A DNA stretch of 64,000 nt, taken from contig CM068319.1 in NCBI GenBank assembly GCA_034766995.1, positions 22,140,469-22,204,468 of the forward strand. Reading direction: 5' to 3'. The position numbers and the translations under genes are program-made. This stretch comes from Acanthacorydalis orientalis (Eukaryota; Arthropoda; Insecta; Megaloptera; Corydalidae). Positions 1 to 14,812 of this stretch are shown one piece after another. The notes under the pieces were generated by a model. The model saw only the letters and a program-made list of their open reading frames with translations, made no database searches and was not told the origin of the DNA. Each line of letters begins with the position of its first letter. Position 1 is the first letter of the stretch.

Positions 1-103
1 AAAGATGTTCAGTAAATTGATATAGAGAATCAGAGCTGCGAAATACACCAAAAAAATGTTTTTTGTTCATTTGAATTTTAAATGAACGTACATAATTCTA
101 AGC

Positions 104-115
104 GCCCAATTATTA
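104..115. repeat. Target-site duplication, left copy
   Basis: GCCCAATTATTA lies directly outside the (TAGA)n tail of the LINE fragment at 116-723. The identical 12 bp recur at 724-735 on the other side, as expected for target-primed reverse transcription. Confidence 0.85.
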
Positions 116-136
116 GATAGATAGATAGATAGATTA
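116..136. repeat. (TAGA)n tetranucleotide tail of the LINE
   Basis: About five GATA units lie between the duplicated target and the LINE 3'UTR. On the element's strand this is a (ATCT)n 3' tail. Confidence 0.8.
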
Positions 137-723
137 TGTTTGAGGGGGAAGGAAGCTATCTTGCCTCCCGGCACTTAGACTCGAGGTCCATTATGCCTTC
201 CCTCGGCTTGATCAAAACTACTCGGAAGTCTCGCTTCCATGCAGAAGCCTATCAGCCTGCCCGAGTTTATAGACCCTAGTTCGGCCGCGGTGAGGAGAAA
301 CTCCTCGAACCATCGTCGCCTTGACCCATTCCGGACATTCCACGAGGACGTGAATGGGGGTCTCGTTGGCCTCCCTACACCATCTACACTTCCCGTCCGT
401 CCTTCGGCCTTGTATATGTTCGTGGTAGCTTAGTCTCCCGTGTCCTGTGACAATCGCACCAGGAGCCGAAAGAAGGATCTGCCACTTGTATAGATTCTCT
501 TGGTGCAGTCTTTATTTGGGGCCTGGCCTAAGAGAACCCTGGATTGACGGCAACCATCAATCTTTAATCACCATTCTGAGTGTTCTGACTCGACCCACTC
601 CCGAATGGCGCCTTTGGCTCAGCATCTTGCTAGCCCTACGAAGGGCTCTGGCCCCTCCACTGCGGACCTGGTTCCTAATGAGACCAGTCTGTCCGCTATT
701 TCGTTCCCCGTATGCCCGCATGA
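116..723 (-). mobile_element. 5'-truncated non-LTR retrotransposon 3' end (RNase H tail and C-terminal CCHC), broken
   Basis: Read on the minus strand, the segment starts in a degraded RNase H C-terminus (AHAGIRG, then after a 1-base loss NEIADRLVSLGT) and continues to a C-terminal knuckle KCRWC..ETPIHVLVEC (C-x2-C-x8-H-x4-C, about 334-393). It then runs through a 3'UTR into a (ATCT)n tail at 116-135. This order is typical of I/R1-like non-LTR elements with an RNase H domain. Stops and frameshifts show it is dead. It is GC-rich against its surroundings and flanked by a perfect 12-bp duplication, so it is a single insertion truncated at its 5' end. Plus-strand ORFs over it are antisense shadows. 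The exact clade cannot be fixed without the reverse transcriptase. Confidence 0.8.
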
Positions 724-735
724 GCCCAATTATTA
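724..735. repeat. Target-site duplication, right copy
   Basis: GCCCAATTATTA is identical to 104-115 and marks the 5'-truncated end of the LINE insertion. Confidence 0.85.
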
Positions 736-1121
736 ATAAAGTATTAATTCAGAATATTTGGTAATCTTAATTATAGCACACAATTCGTTAACAATGTATG
801 GATTTACAATTTTTCTACATTTGTTTATAACGATGAGAAAGTTATAAACTCTATTTATTGAAAATCGATACTTTTGTATTATCGGGATATTTTATTGAAT
901 ATTTCAGACAAGTCTTAATAAATGAATACTCTTATCAAATGATTATTTATCAATATTTAGTTGTATTTTTATTATTTTGTTTTTTTTTTTTTAAAGAAGA
1001 AAAAACAATGACCTTACATCCATCTACCTAATTTCGGAGTGGTGGGCTTGTTGAATTTCTAATCTCTAAAATTGGGCATAAATATCATTTTTGTGATAAA
1101 ATATATATATAAACAGCAAAA
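736..1121. other. AT-rich spacer between two LINE fragments
   Basis: No coding frame or recognised element. Contains a T10 run near 980 and a short (TA)n at about 1100. Confidence 0.6.
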
Positions 1122-1441
1122 AGTAGTATTGAAAGATGCATACTAGGAACAACAAGAAGAGATAGAAAAAGAATAGAATGGATACGAAAACATAGAGGAA
1201 TCGCTGATGTAATAAAAAAAGTAAAAAACCTGATGTGGAAATGAGTGGAACATGTTTCAAGAAGGGGAGACAACTGATGTACAACATTATTTATTAACTG
1301 TTGAACACGTGGGATAAAGAAATTAAAAATTTTATTGGAAATCAGTAGAAAAGAGAAGCATTCAATCGCACAAAATGGAAAATCATAGAAGAGGCATTTG
1401 TCCATCAGTGGATTGACAAAAGCTCCTGCTACTGCTGTCGC
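1122..1441 (+). mobile_element. Non-LTR retrotransposon 3' end (C-terminal tail of an endonuclease-RT), broken
   Basis: On the plus strand one frame reads ERCILGTTRRDRKRIEWIRK and, after frameshifts, WDKEIKNFIGNQ and WKIIEEAFVHQWIDK. This is the characteristic C-terminal region of insect RTE-like 'endonuclease-reverse transcriptase' elements (DRKRN.WIR ... RW.DEI ... W...EA.VQQW). The reading is interrupted by a TGA and at least two frame changes, so it is a fossil. It runs into an (AT)n array at 1444. Minus-strand ORFs over it are shadows. A shorter relative is at 29485-29672. Confidence 0.7.
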
Positions 1442-3100
1442 TGATATATATATATATATATATATATATAAATTTTTCTAAGATAATTTTATTATGAATA
1501 AAAAGCTTTTCACAGAATTATATTTTATCCTTGATAGTTCTAGTTCACTACTAAATGAAGCTTTAACTCAATTTTTATTTTTTAATAACTTGTTTTACCA
1601 CATACTTTCAGACTTATTTTTTATCATTGGTTCTTATATTACCAATTCCATTTTTTATATCAATATATTTTTATTTAAATATACATACACACAGACATTT
1701 ATATATATATATATATATGTATATTTGCATACGTGTGTATATGTATTTTAAGTGAGTGTACTCTGTGAAATGTTCATTTTAATCTCACTAACACGGTATG
1801 TTAAGATATTTACACTACTTAAACTAGTGACAAATGTCTGTTAAGGTCTCTGTTCTGTAAGCGTGACCAAAACATGTTAACTTATTAAGTATATCAAACA
1901 TATATACAAATATATAACTTGAAAAAATAAATTGCTACAAGTTTTTTTATCGTTGTTCAATAAATCTGTAAAGTAAAATTTTTGGATATACTTCATATGA
2001 ATAAATTATAGATTTTATTATCAGTCTATTGTTTCACTTCCATTGTTGATCAATTATAATAAAAGTTGCTCGAAGCAATAAAACTTTGATTATATAAAAA
2101 AAATCTTATAACGATAAAATGATATTCGGAGAATAATCTAACTCTAATTCGAATGTTTTTATTAACATTGTTTAGAACAAAACGACTTAATGTGATATTT
2201 TTACTGCGGTTTGAACTTTTTTCTCTTACAGTATTATATTTCTCATTTGTCTAATCTTGATGTCAGGTGTTTTCGAGTGAAATCGTATCTTATAAGTTTG
2301 AGTCATGCCTTTTCTAAGGTAACGTAAGTTTTTTTTTAATATTAAAAACAAATTTAGTTGGAGGTTTTTTTTGTAGTCAAAAGATATTACAAAAATTTTT
2401 TTGGAGTGATTTAATCGCAATATTAGAATTAAATAAAATTAAGTTTCAAGCAATGCTACATTAATAATATTTTGAAATAAATAATTTTATGATTGTTTAT
2501 ACAAGATTAATCGTTTATACAATTTCGATCTTTATACATTAAAACCGTTTAAATAATTAAGAAATTTCTATTTAATACCAGTCAAAGTAATTATCAGTTT
2601 TAAATCTTTATAATTGCATAGGAATTTATACAAGTGAATTAAAAATTAAACTAACATAACATAGTAAGTGTCATAGAATATAATGAAGTACTTACAAAAG
2701 TTTTCTTTTTTACTGCAAGTATGCACAGTCTTTCATGAATTAATATGAAACAAGGATGCGAATTTAATTCTTAAAACACGTAGAAAAAAAATCGTTATTA
2801 TATATAAAGTCGTTGTATATAAAAATAAATCTATGATGAATTTATTTAACTATTTCCTAAGAAAGTTTAAAGAAGCGATCGATATTTCTTAAGAAATTTG
2901 TACCTAATAAAGATGATACGACCTAATAAAATATTATATTTACAACTTGAGTAAAAAGTTGAACAAATAATTTAAACTCATTATATCAATTAATAGATAA
3001 TTATGTCAGAAGACAGGAAATTATAAAGAAATCTAAAAGAGATCTCTATTCATTAATGAGAAAAAGTAAGCAATTAATAATAATTTTTATAATTATAATT

Positions 3101-3149
<49 letters not shown>

Positions 3150-3538
3150 TGAAGAAAAAGAGACAGAGAGCATATATGGTATTGAAAAGATGTTATATAT
3201 TACTTTCATTTTCTGATTAATGAATAAAATTATTAAGGTATTCCCATTGTTAATAAACGTTAAACGATTCTCACAAATCTTCAATAGTTCAAATTATTTT
3301 CGGATGTGAAGTTATTAGGTTCTAATCTCGCTACTATAGAGAACGTTAATTAAAATCGTCGATGTTAAAGTTCATCACATATTCTAAACTGTGGCTCCTT
3401 ATATGGGATGCCTAATTACACTACATCTTCATTAACTTGCACTGACCAAACATGATGAATAAGACCGATTTTTATTTTTCTATAAAAACGTGTGTTATGT
3501 AATTATTTAGTATTTCGATATGTTTTATTCAAGTATAT

Positions 3539-3594
<56 letters not shown>

Positions 3595-3607
3595 TAATAT
3601 ATATTTA
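1442..3607. other. AT-rich stretch with microsatellites, no gene seen
   Basis: Arrays: (AT)n at 1444-1471, 1698-1719 and 3103-3147; (AC)n 3540-3556 running directly into (AT)n 3557-3591. Frames here are short and of low complexity. I see no splice-flanked coding-like segment. Confidence 0.6.
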
Positions 3608-3942
3608 TTCAGTATAAACAATATTATAATGACAATTTCAAACCAAGAAAATATTTTTTTCAACATATATAATATAAAAAAAGTCTAGCTACTAAAAATA
3701 CTTATTTTTATTCTGTAAAGATATTCGTTATTTTCCTTTAAATTTTTACTACGTTTTTAAAAACGGTTTTATAATTATCTAATTTTTATATTTTTGGAAG
3801 GTGACATTTTCATTAAATTTGAAATTTGTTTTAAAAACAAAAGTATGACTAGATCAATGTATTTAAATGATCTTAAATAATTATTAGGCTTAAAAAATTA
3901 AATTTCGTTTTATTATATTATAAATGGTGTTTCTATATATCT

Positions 3943-3944
<2 letters not shown>
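3608..3944. repeat. Tandem duplication, unit A (~402-bp period)
   Basis: Starts TTCAGTATAAACAATATTAT and ends TGGTGTTTCTATATATCTCC, with an (AT)n array on each side. Unit B at 4010-4342 repeats the whole stretch at a period of about 402 bp, with scattered substitutions and small indels. Neither unit has coding potential. Confidence 0.9.

Positions 3945-4010
<66 letters not shown>
3945..4010. repeat. (AT)n array joining the duplicated units
   Basis: 66 bp of uninterrupted AT dinucleotides, the junction between tandem units A and B. Confidence 0.98.
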
Positions 4011-4445
<435 letters not shown>

Positions 4446-7400
4446 GATATAAATCTGAATAAAATATGCTATTGAGGCGTGAAAAAATATGTTCGGCAAA
4501 TGTTTCCATGTGATCATAATCGAACAATATATTACATTTTCAAATGCACTAAATATGTAAAAATTTATGCGAACTCACACAATTCGTGCAATAACATGCG
4601 ATATACACATTTTCCATTCAATATGTTTTCATTGATTTCAAATTGAAATAACAGTTACTTGATTTTATTATTTTTCATTATTTTCTTCATATTATTACAT
4701 TTATACAATTTGTATTCTACGAACGTAGTAGTAAAAAGCAGTAGAGTAGTGTTTAATATTTGTATTTATTGTTAAATCGCTGTTAAACCCTTTTAATGTC
4801 ACGGCTCAGTTGTTTACATCTTTGTGATGACTATCTAACAAGTTTCGAAGTAATTATCTGTCATACGTCGCTTTAACGTTTCATTTGATCAGTTGTGAAC
4901 ATTTAAAACGACGAAAAAACGAATGTATCCAATGGTTTCACTTGAAAATAATTTTATTTTATAAAAACTCGTTTTAAATCCATAATCCGTTATATATTTG
5001 CATGCAAAAGTTACTGTATGTAATTAATAGGGCATTTACAGTTGAATATATAAATTAAATTAGAAATATGCAAGATTCAAAGAGAAATTCATACCAAAAA
5101 CAACTACATAAGTGAAATTAAAGTGAAATTAGTAGCCTTTAGTCACTTTATTATGTATGTATGTATCAGTCTTGTAAATAAACTTTATTTATAGAAATAT
5201 TAAACAATACGATTTTTATGTCAACAATTTTTATAAAATGGATGATATCTTGAAAATAATATATATTTTATAATAATAATTATCCGAAAATAATAAACCA
5301 TATCGATAGGAAAATATTATAAGACGATTTTCTTATCCTGTTAATGACTAACTCTTCTTTTTTATTTTTTCTTCCTTTTTGATTTATAAATAATTAGATA
5401 AAAAGTACTTCTCTCTCTATATATATACATATAGACAGAAAGAAAGAGGGAGAGATAGAGATGTAAAAATCAAGTCTATAAGTAGAACAAAATAAAGTAT
5501 TAAAAGATTTATAAAAACTAACAAAATATGTTTAATATTTGAAAATTGAGTTACTTGAAATAGAATAATATTATCTGAAATGATTTTCCATTAAATATTA
5601 TTATATTAATAGCCAAGAAAATGAAAAAGGCTTATGTTAAGTGTTTTAAAATAGTATTTTTAATTTTTTAGTAGAAAAGTATCCTCATTCTCAACGCAAC
5701 AATCTAATACCAACATTACAAACAATATATGTTAAATTCGATTTCATGAACCAATTACTTGTAATAATTTAAAAGTGTTTAAACGATATTAAATTTATAT
5801 ATAACAACAAATATACTTTTATAATTTTGAACAAAACTATATATAATTGGAAAAAATATTTATTTTCTTAATCGAAACAGATTAAAATCTAAAATTGTTA
5901 AACAATTTTTCGTTGCACAAAATACATGCTTATTTTTTTAATATAATTATACAGAAATGAAAAGTCATTATCATTTGATGAAATTGAAAAGTAAAAACAG
6001 AGTATAATAGATTCAAAGTGAAGATCTTAAAACAATTTTGCAAGAGTTTCAAAAGAATATTGCAACTAATGGACTTCATTAAATTAACAATTATCTTAAA
6101 TCACTTTGTAAGTTTTGTGATTAAGTGTATTATAAAGTAGCGTAAATGAAATGTTTTTATGTGAATATTATTTTAAACATTTAAATAGAAAGCAAGTATA
6201 AATTATTTATATGTATATTTAACATATTTTTATAAATATTTAGTATTAAAAAAAAGCTGTTTTTAGTTTTTAAACTAAATAAATTATATAGTCAAACACT
6301 TAATTATTATTTTACAGAATTATTTGTTCACTAATTCTGCACGAATTTGAATTCATTATGAATATTTATTAACTGATATGCTATTACTGTTAATTTTTAT
6401 AAAATATATATCTTCAGATATGAAAATAAATAAAATTTTAATCTATTCATTCCATATATTCAAATTTTATTTAAAAAATGTTTATGTTTGTAACTGAATA
6501 ATTATTTCGGATAAATAATTCTAAGAATATTATTTCTTCAGCAAATAATTGACTCCACACACACTTTGTTTTCTTCAAAATATTAAATAATTAAAATATA
6601 CATTATTAAAATCAAAAGAATGAGAATAAATTATAGTTTGATAAAAAAAGATTGTGTATGATATTTTTTTCAATCCACTTGTTATAATAAAAAATCCAAT
6701 GCAGAAAATAACTTGTGTATAATATTTATTCTTTTATTAAGAATATGTAATTGGAAAAAAGCTTAAAAAATAAGTGAAACTATTGAATACGACGATTTAT
6801 AAGAGAATAGAAACGATCAACAATAAATGTCAAAGACATGTAGCAAGGAAAGGAGTTTTCCATGCAAAAATCAAATATAATTCATATAAATTCATAATAA
6901 AAATAATAATGAATATTTCAACTAGCTGAATTTGTATGTGTGTTTTTAAATTACATTAAACAATTGTTTTAAAAAATTTATGAATAAAAAAATTCAGAAT
7001 CATACTAACAAATATTTTAATAATAATATACAATTCAAACTTCTTCAAACATTTTTTTACATATACAAATGTGTATATTTAATTTATTTTTTATTCATTT
7101 CACATATATTATTAGATACTTCGAAAGATATAATTTATTAATAACGAAAAAAACTTTAATTACAAAAACAACGTTTCTTTCTAAACTATATTTAACTATA
7201 GTGTAAACATAAATTGATTGATTAAAATTTTTGATTGAATATCCGATAAATACAATACAAACACACGTTTGAATTTCTAATCGTATATAAACTGATGAAT
7301 AAAACATCATGTTTGATTATCATCGAACGAAATAAGAAATCGCAACAGAAATTAAGTAATCATATCACATTTCCTTATTATATATCCAATAATTACATTA

Positions 7401-7753
7401 ATAATTTGCTTCACTGTTCACATAAGCAATTATTTACGATAAATATGCATTTTAATATCGTGATGCTAATTAATGCAAAAAAAGAACACATACACACATG
7501 TAACGAATAAGTTGATTGTTCGATTGTTTCCTTCATTAGGATTAAATATGCATGAATACCTTGTAAATGTTTATGTAACTAAAAAGATATAATAATTAAT
7601 TGATCGTTGTTATGAACATTTAGCTTGTTAATTACAATAAAAAAAAAAACAGATTTACTATCATATATAGCTGAAGATGAAATCGTTTTATTTATCTATA
7701 ATTTTTAATGCATATTTGTACGATGCTTTTTTTAATTTGAAATCTTTCTAGTT

Positions 7754-7795
<42 letters not shown>

Positions 7796-8672
7796 TAATT
7801 AAAACTAAATATAATCAACATATGAATCATAATTTCTGGGAAAGTTTAATATTTTATGTAATTATATTATTTTTTCAATCTTAATAGTATCTTTTGAGGT
7901 TAATAGCATCAGTTTTATATTTAGATTTTAGAAATATTTAATTTATAAAAAAAATGTTGTATTTAACTTATATTTTTATTGTATTTTATGAAATATTTTT
8001 TATATCATAAAAGAAAAGTTTGTATTTATATAAAAAAAAGTAAAAATTAGTTAAAGAAGTGTAGTGAGAGTTATTTAAAGAAAGATAATTTCTTATATTT
8101 AATTGTACGTTTTAATAACATAAAAATGTGGATTTATATCAAAAAATCTTAATCTGATTACAAATCAATTTCGGCAACTTTCATAATTTTCACGAATTTT
8201 AAGTGTTTAAATGCATATCTAAACAACAACAATTTACATATTAAAAAATAAAATGCCGGTGTAAATAATATGAAAAATGTGCACGTTTATTCATCTTGCA
8301 CGATTTCGACGATTCTCCTATCTGTGCAATTTTATGTAATTTATAATTTGTATGATTTCGATGTTAGCAAAAATGTATACAATGTATGTGCATGTTCATC
8401 AAACTATGAAGTTAGTTGAATGTTTCTACTTAGGAGAAAGTGGTTTTGTCATTTACAATGCGCGTTATTTTTATACTTATGATTAATAATTTAAATTATT
8501 ATATTAAATGTTTCCGTGAAATGTTTAGCGCGCTGTTACATTGTCTCAGCCTGGTACCGATGATGTTTCTCTGTTAATTACACATTTCGTAACATTATGA
8601 TTTCTCGTTTAATGTAGGAATTAATTTAAATTATATTTAATACGCAGACTGTGAAAGGGAACACGATTTACT

Positions 8673-8675
<3 letters not shown>
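4446..8675. other. AT-rich stretch, no gene seen
   Basis: Arrays: (AT)n 7760-7793 and a mixed CT/TA/GA low-complexity tract at 5409-5462. A slightly more balanced part at 8270-8600 (CATCTTGCACGATTTCGACG and similar) has no frame or splice pair I can support. It could be a regulatory element in the BarH intron. Confidence 0.55.

Positions 8676-8729
<54 letters not shown>
8676..8729. repeat. (AT)n array
   Basis: 54 bp of uninterrupted AT dinucleotides. Confidence 0.97.
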
Positions 8730-8731
<2 letters not shown>

Positions 8732-10454
8732 CATACATAATGTGATAAGTGAATAAATACAATTTTATATACTGACTTATATATGAACATGATGTAACTA
8801 TTAAATTATTTAATTTGATTACAAATATAATAAATGACTTATTAACAAACAAATATTTAAAAAAGAAATCATATAATTGCGTCTAAAATACTTTTTTTAT
8901 TATTTTCGTAAGAGAAAATAAATTTATTTATTAAGCTGATGTATTTAAATAATTGCAGAATAGAGTTCTACCTAGAGTTTATTTCATTTGCACCTATTTA
9001 TTGTCATTAATTTAAGAAAAAATATATATGTACCCTCAACCAACTTGAAAAAGTATAATTCTAGAAAATCCAAAACCAAATTATATGATCAAATAATCAT
9101 TGTGAAGTCATTTATATACTAATAGCAAACCTGTATCAGTTAATATCGTAATCTCATAAATGTTATTTTTATAAAACTTGTTAAGCACTTTTGACTTATA
9201 AAGAAAAATCGCATTTTTCAAGTTGCGGAACGATGGTGCGAATTAGGCTTTCCCTTTCGATAAACAAGTCATTCTTACACACGCATTATAATATAATAAT
9301 ATCGAAGACCATGTGTTCTTAAGCAGTCACATTAAATTAAAAATATGTTTTAATAAATACATTTTTTTCAAAAAAATCACTACTAAAATAAAGTCTTAGT
9401 GCTTTCAATTTATTTTCATAGTCTTACAATAACGATAATTATTTTTATAGCATAGATAATACTGTTAATAATGTAGTACTCTTCTGTTTATAATTTAATT
9501 AAAAATTTGAATTTATATCATAAACAATACATTTTATATAATCAAGAATATCTTGAAATGAGTCTTAGGTCAAATTTAAAGTTAAAAATCAGTGAAAAAT
9601 TAATAAGTATTTTTCTATAAAAAAGATCTTTCATTGTTTTATAATTTCAAATATATTTTTTATGATATTAATAGACCAATATATTTGATTTTTTTTAAAA
9701 AAAATGAGATTACAGGTTAATTAATAAATATAAATTATTTATTTAAATTTTAACTATTTATATAAAATTGATTTCTTACTTTTTTGAATTCTTCTTGCTG
9801 AACTTATAATGGTATAAAATTCGATTCAAATTAATAATCAATTAGTCATTATTGTTAAGAATTGTAATTTTAAAAAATAAAACAAACATATATTACTAAA
9901 TAAACTTAAACACATTTGAAATATGATGACATGCTATCAGAGCGTGTGAAAAGTTAATTTAATCACTTGTGTTTTTAATAAAGTTAAAGTATCTTAAAAA
10001 CAATATCAAAGAAGAACTTTCAAGTCAAATATTTTCTCATATAAGATAACTTCATTATAACTTTTGACAGAATTCGGTAACTATTTCAATACATATTCCA
10101 AATAAATTTACATTTAAAAATTATGATTCATTTAATACTTAATGTTAAGAAATAGATATCTAATTAGTTTTTATACAAATAATGTCAATTTAGAAATAAT
10201 CTATATTAGTTTGTAATTTATTTGAAATTATATTCATAATAATTATCCAGAAGCTAGAAAAATGTACAAAATAGAAATGAATCATTAATTTTATCTGTTA
10301 ATTGGGTCATTATTGATAAGCTGAAGATATTTTAGAACTAAAGAGGAACAAAAGTATACTATTTAGTTAAAAACTGAATTGTTTTTTTGCATTCAAAAAA
10401 ATAAACAATAATTATTTCAATTATTTCCTTTTGTCAAATATACCAAACATATCA

Positions 10455-10507
<53 letters not shown>

Positions 10508-11312
10508 TTTAAGATTTTATGCCGCAGTATGATGATTTAAACAAATTTTCGGTATTATTTCAAAGTACCGGAAAGAGCATTAAAACTATTGAGAGAAAAA
10601 TTCAAATAAGAAATATATCAGAGGACTGAATACGTTTAGATCTGAAGGGATTACAGATAAATAATACCACAACTCTACAATCTTTTTTCTTAAAATAATT
10701 ACTGCATTTAAACTGAACAAAATTTTAAAAAAATACTAAAAATTTTTAATTATGAATAGACAAACTGATACATAAAGGATTATAATATTTTTCAGTTAAT
10801 TTCCATCTTCTAAAAAATTGTATAAAAATTAAAAAAAGCTTTCCAGATATTAACTTTTGTAAACATTAACAGTAAATATTTTAAGTTCGGTATAAATATC
10901 GCATGGTCTGCTAAAAACACTTTTGTCTAAAATAATTAATAAAGTTATAAGCGACGTTCAAATCACTTCTTATTAAAACAATGAGTATTTCGCTTTGAAT
11001 CTCATTATAGCGAAATACTATTAACCTTGTCAAGTCTTTTTCTCATTACGTTAATAAGAGTATTTGTTTCGAAAATGATTATATACATAATTTGCTATGT
11101 ATTACATGTTTTTAATGTCATATTAATGTCACTTTACGAGGAAATAAAATGTTATTACAAGCCTAACTGCACAGATCAATAAGCAGTGAAGTAAATGACA
11201 TTCATATCAAAGATTTTAGTATTGTTTATTTTTTAATTAGAACTGTAATTATTAAAAAATAGTATTACTATATACATCAAGTTGATTTTGTTATTATTTT
11301 ATCATTTTATTG

Positions 11313-11363
<51 letters not shown>

Positions 11364-11921
11364 AAAATAAATTTAATTTATAGCAGACAGGTAAATAAAG
11401 ATGATTGATGTTATTAGAAAATTATGAAAGTTGGTTATATTTAATAAATTGTGTAGGAAGATACAAGAGCAGGTGATTTACGTATTTGGCTTGATGATTT
11501 TTCTAGTAGCAGATATTAGTGAAGTTGTAGGTTATAAATATTGTTTAATTAATTATGACAGTGAAATATAACTGCTGTATGAAATAAGTTGTCATTTCCA
11601 ATTCGATGAAATAAATTATAGTGATTCTGAGAATTTCTAAAGTGACAACATGCATTTCTTGATCTTTTTTTAAAAAGTTTATTTGGAAAAATTTAAAGTA
11701 TTAATCAGATATGTATTTCATTCTAATAATATTTTGTGTAGATATCCGAACTGAACAATACAATGAAAAAAGAAAAATGAGTTGTTGATTTATAAAAAAG
11801 ATATGTATGAATGAATCATAAGGCAGATTTACTCCTTTATCATGACTTTTATTTGAAACATATTTTATTTCTTTGAATAATTAGTCTTAGGAAAAGCATT
11901 AGGTTATTAAATAAATTTGCG

Positions 11922-11968
<47 letters not shown>

Positions 11969-13003
11969 ACATTTCAAGAATATATAAAATTTCTTTGAAA
12001 ATACAGTAAAATAAAATTTAATTTGCAGCTTTGTAATATGTTTAGTTTTTAAATACTGTATTGAAACGTTTTCAACTTACACAGTTTATGTACTTTAAAA
12101 AATCTGAATAACTCCCTACTGAAGAAGCATTACAAATAATAATTCCCGTTCTTATATCTGTATAGATATCTAATAGCGTTTAACTTATATCGTCGATTTT
12201 TAAACATTAGCAGTAGCTGGACTCTCGTTCCAGTTTTTTTTTTGTTTATCAATTCCTCTGAATTGTGAATATGTCCTATTAGGAAATCTCAAAATAAAAT
12301 GTTTCCACTGCTGTATGCAACCTCTCTATAATGAAAATATGGAAATAAAAATTTAAAAATCCATAATAATTGTAAGCATGGAAAGTATTTGCATTCATCT
12401 TGGCATTGGTAGACTCCTGATGGCCTCAGAAATCCAGTTTAAGAACCATTAACTTATACTATTAACACCATAAATCGATTTAAAGACACATCATACAATT
12501 TATAACAAGATAAACGACAGTTGATACTTAATAAATTCAATTAATTATAAAAGATGAAACACGATCTTCATTGAATGAATGTACGTGTAATATTACTTAC
12601 ATAATTTATGATAAATTTAATTACTTACTAGTCGCTACAACTCTTTCAGATTCAAATAATTGACGCGTAAAATACTCTGTTTTTTTGTTAATAGTAAACA
12701 GTAGGTAATGTCTAATCTTTTAATTAAAAAAAAACTCTTTTATTTCATTAACGATATCAGATACAATTTATAAGTTTGGGATAAAAATGATTGTGACGGT
12801 AGTTGAAAAATCTTACTTATAAATTGTAGTATTAACAAATAGTCTCAAAACAAATAACTAAACAAATACATATGTGATTCTTAAAGAAATCAACAAGTGC
12901 ATAGATTTATGTTATAATTTAAATGCATTTCTACTAATTAAAACTATCAAACAAAATGATTTTGAATTAATTATTGATTTATTTAAATAGTATGCGTTAT
13001 AAA

Positions 13004-13008
<5 letters not shown>
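8730..13008. other. AT-rich stretch, no gene seen
   Basis: Arrays: (AT)n 10459-10503, 11317-11361 and 11924-11963. Otherwise unremarkable AT-rich sequence, presumed intron or downstream region of the minus-strand BarH-like gene. I looked for a minus-strand homeodomain helix-3 signature here and found none. Confidence 0.55.

Positions 13009-13079
<71 letters not shown>
13009..13079. repeat. (AT)n array
   Basis: 71 bp of uninterrupted AT dinucleotides. Confidence 0.97.
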
Positions 13080-13083
<4 letters not shown>

Positions 13084-13311
13084 AATATTCAGTTAAAAGT
13101 ATGTACATATTCATATTTTTATTATTATCTTATCGCACAAGTGATTTAATTAATTCAGATTAAATCAATATTTTCCAACTTTTCCCATTCATGTATTTGA
13201 AAAATTAGAATTCTCCTTCCGTTAGATTTAAAATTACTTAAAATAAAAGTGTTTGACCTTTTTATGATTTCTCAATGTTAGAACAGTTGATTTCTTTTCG
13301 GATTTTTGTGG

Positions 13312-13360
<49 letters not shown>

Positions 13361-13660
13361 ATAAACATTTATATTGTCGTTATCTAAAATTAACTTAATT
13401 TCAAAGTAGGTTGCTAAATTAGTGTTGCAAGAAATAAAACACTTTTTAATCATTTGTCACGTAGACTCTTATTATTTTAAATGTACGGTTTTGATTCTTT
13501 CCGTGTACAATAATCACTTTTTTTTAATCGTAATTTATTTATTTATATTCAGAATTGTATTTCTATATTTTCTAGATATAATTGCAAATTTTCATTTCTG
13601 CCTAATAAGAAATATAAGTTGTGAGAGCAATTAATTTTTTGGTAAGTAAAATAAAATAAG

Positions 13661-13717
<57 letters not shown>

Positions 13718-14736
13718 GTATGTAGTGTGTATGCCTGTGTAATCAAGAGTGACATTGATAAATTTATTTCTTTACTTAAAATGCATTTCAAGCTTCTTCA
13801 TGGCATGAATTCTCCATTATTAACATAAGATTTAATGTTTATAGATACATCTAAATATATTCACATACACACACAACTATACAGACACAAATACATTGAT
13901 AGCGAATACATGTTTACTCTTAAGTATAAAGAAATCTCACGGTATTTTGTTTAAAGATAACATCACTTTAATTAATATTTGTGTATTTCATCTGCATTAT
14001 TTCGTTATGTATCAATAATACTTAAATATTTCATTGAAATTTTAGTTCGTGTATATATATATATATTTGAAGACACTACTGTGTCAAATAATTCAAATTG
14101 TATATTATTTAATTTATAAGATAATTAAAGTTAAAAAATACCTATAATCTACTTTTCTGTTTTATAGTCAAAATGATTAGATATATTTATCTATTATTTT
14201 TTTATCGCGATTAATTAACGAATATGCAAATATGTTTAATAAAATACTAAGAAAAAGTGTATATAATTGTGTTTAAGTGATTGTGATTTCGAAACAGAAT
14301 ATTCAACTCAATTCTGAATTTGGGCATCCTCGTTAAGATAGCCAGATTGTTAAAAAGAGAAATTCATACAACAGTTCTGAACCTTTTTTGATAGGTGAAG
14401 ACTTTCAGGAAGTATAAAATGTATAAAACTATTCTAATTTAATTAATAAGCATTTATTTTAACAAATAAATTGCACTTTTTATTTTATGAGTTCTGCAAA
14501 GATAAATTATAACTAAATATGTATTAAAGTGAATCTATTTAAACATTTTTTAGCTATTTATTAGTTAAAAACAGTACTATAAATTGCAACACAATGAAAA
14601 CAATACAAAAGTATTACATATATTCATCAAAAAAGACAAATTACTGTAAAACAATAATAAAATGCTGAAATCAGTACGGTTGTATAGCTTAGTAACATAC
14701 ACTTTACTGATTATTAACAAATTGCCGGTAAAATAG

Positions 14737-14740
<4 letters not shown>
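13080..14740. other. AT-rich stretch with microsatellites, no gene seen
   Basis: Arrays: (AT)n 13314-13351, 13664-13713 and 14054-14066. Short CA-rich sequence near 13861-13885. Confidence 0.55.

Positions 14741-14806
<66 letters not shown>
14741..14806. repeat. (AT)n array
   Basis: 66 bp of uninterrupted AT dinucleotides. Confidence 0.97.

Positions 14807-14812
<6 letters not shown>

Noticed and set aside
239..764. Plus-strand ORFs over the left LINE fragment
   Set aside because: The recognisable protein (RNase H tail and CCHC) is on the minus strand; these are antisense shadows.
1066..1405. Two Phe-rich minus-strand ORFs
   Set aside because: Antisense to the RTE-like LINE tail, which is read on the plus strand.
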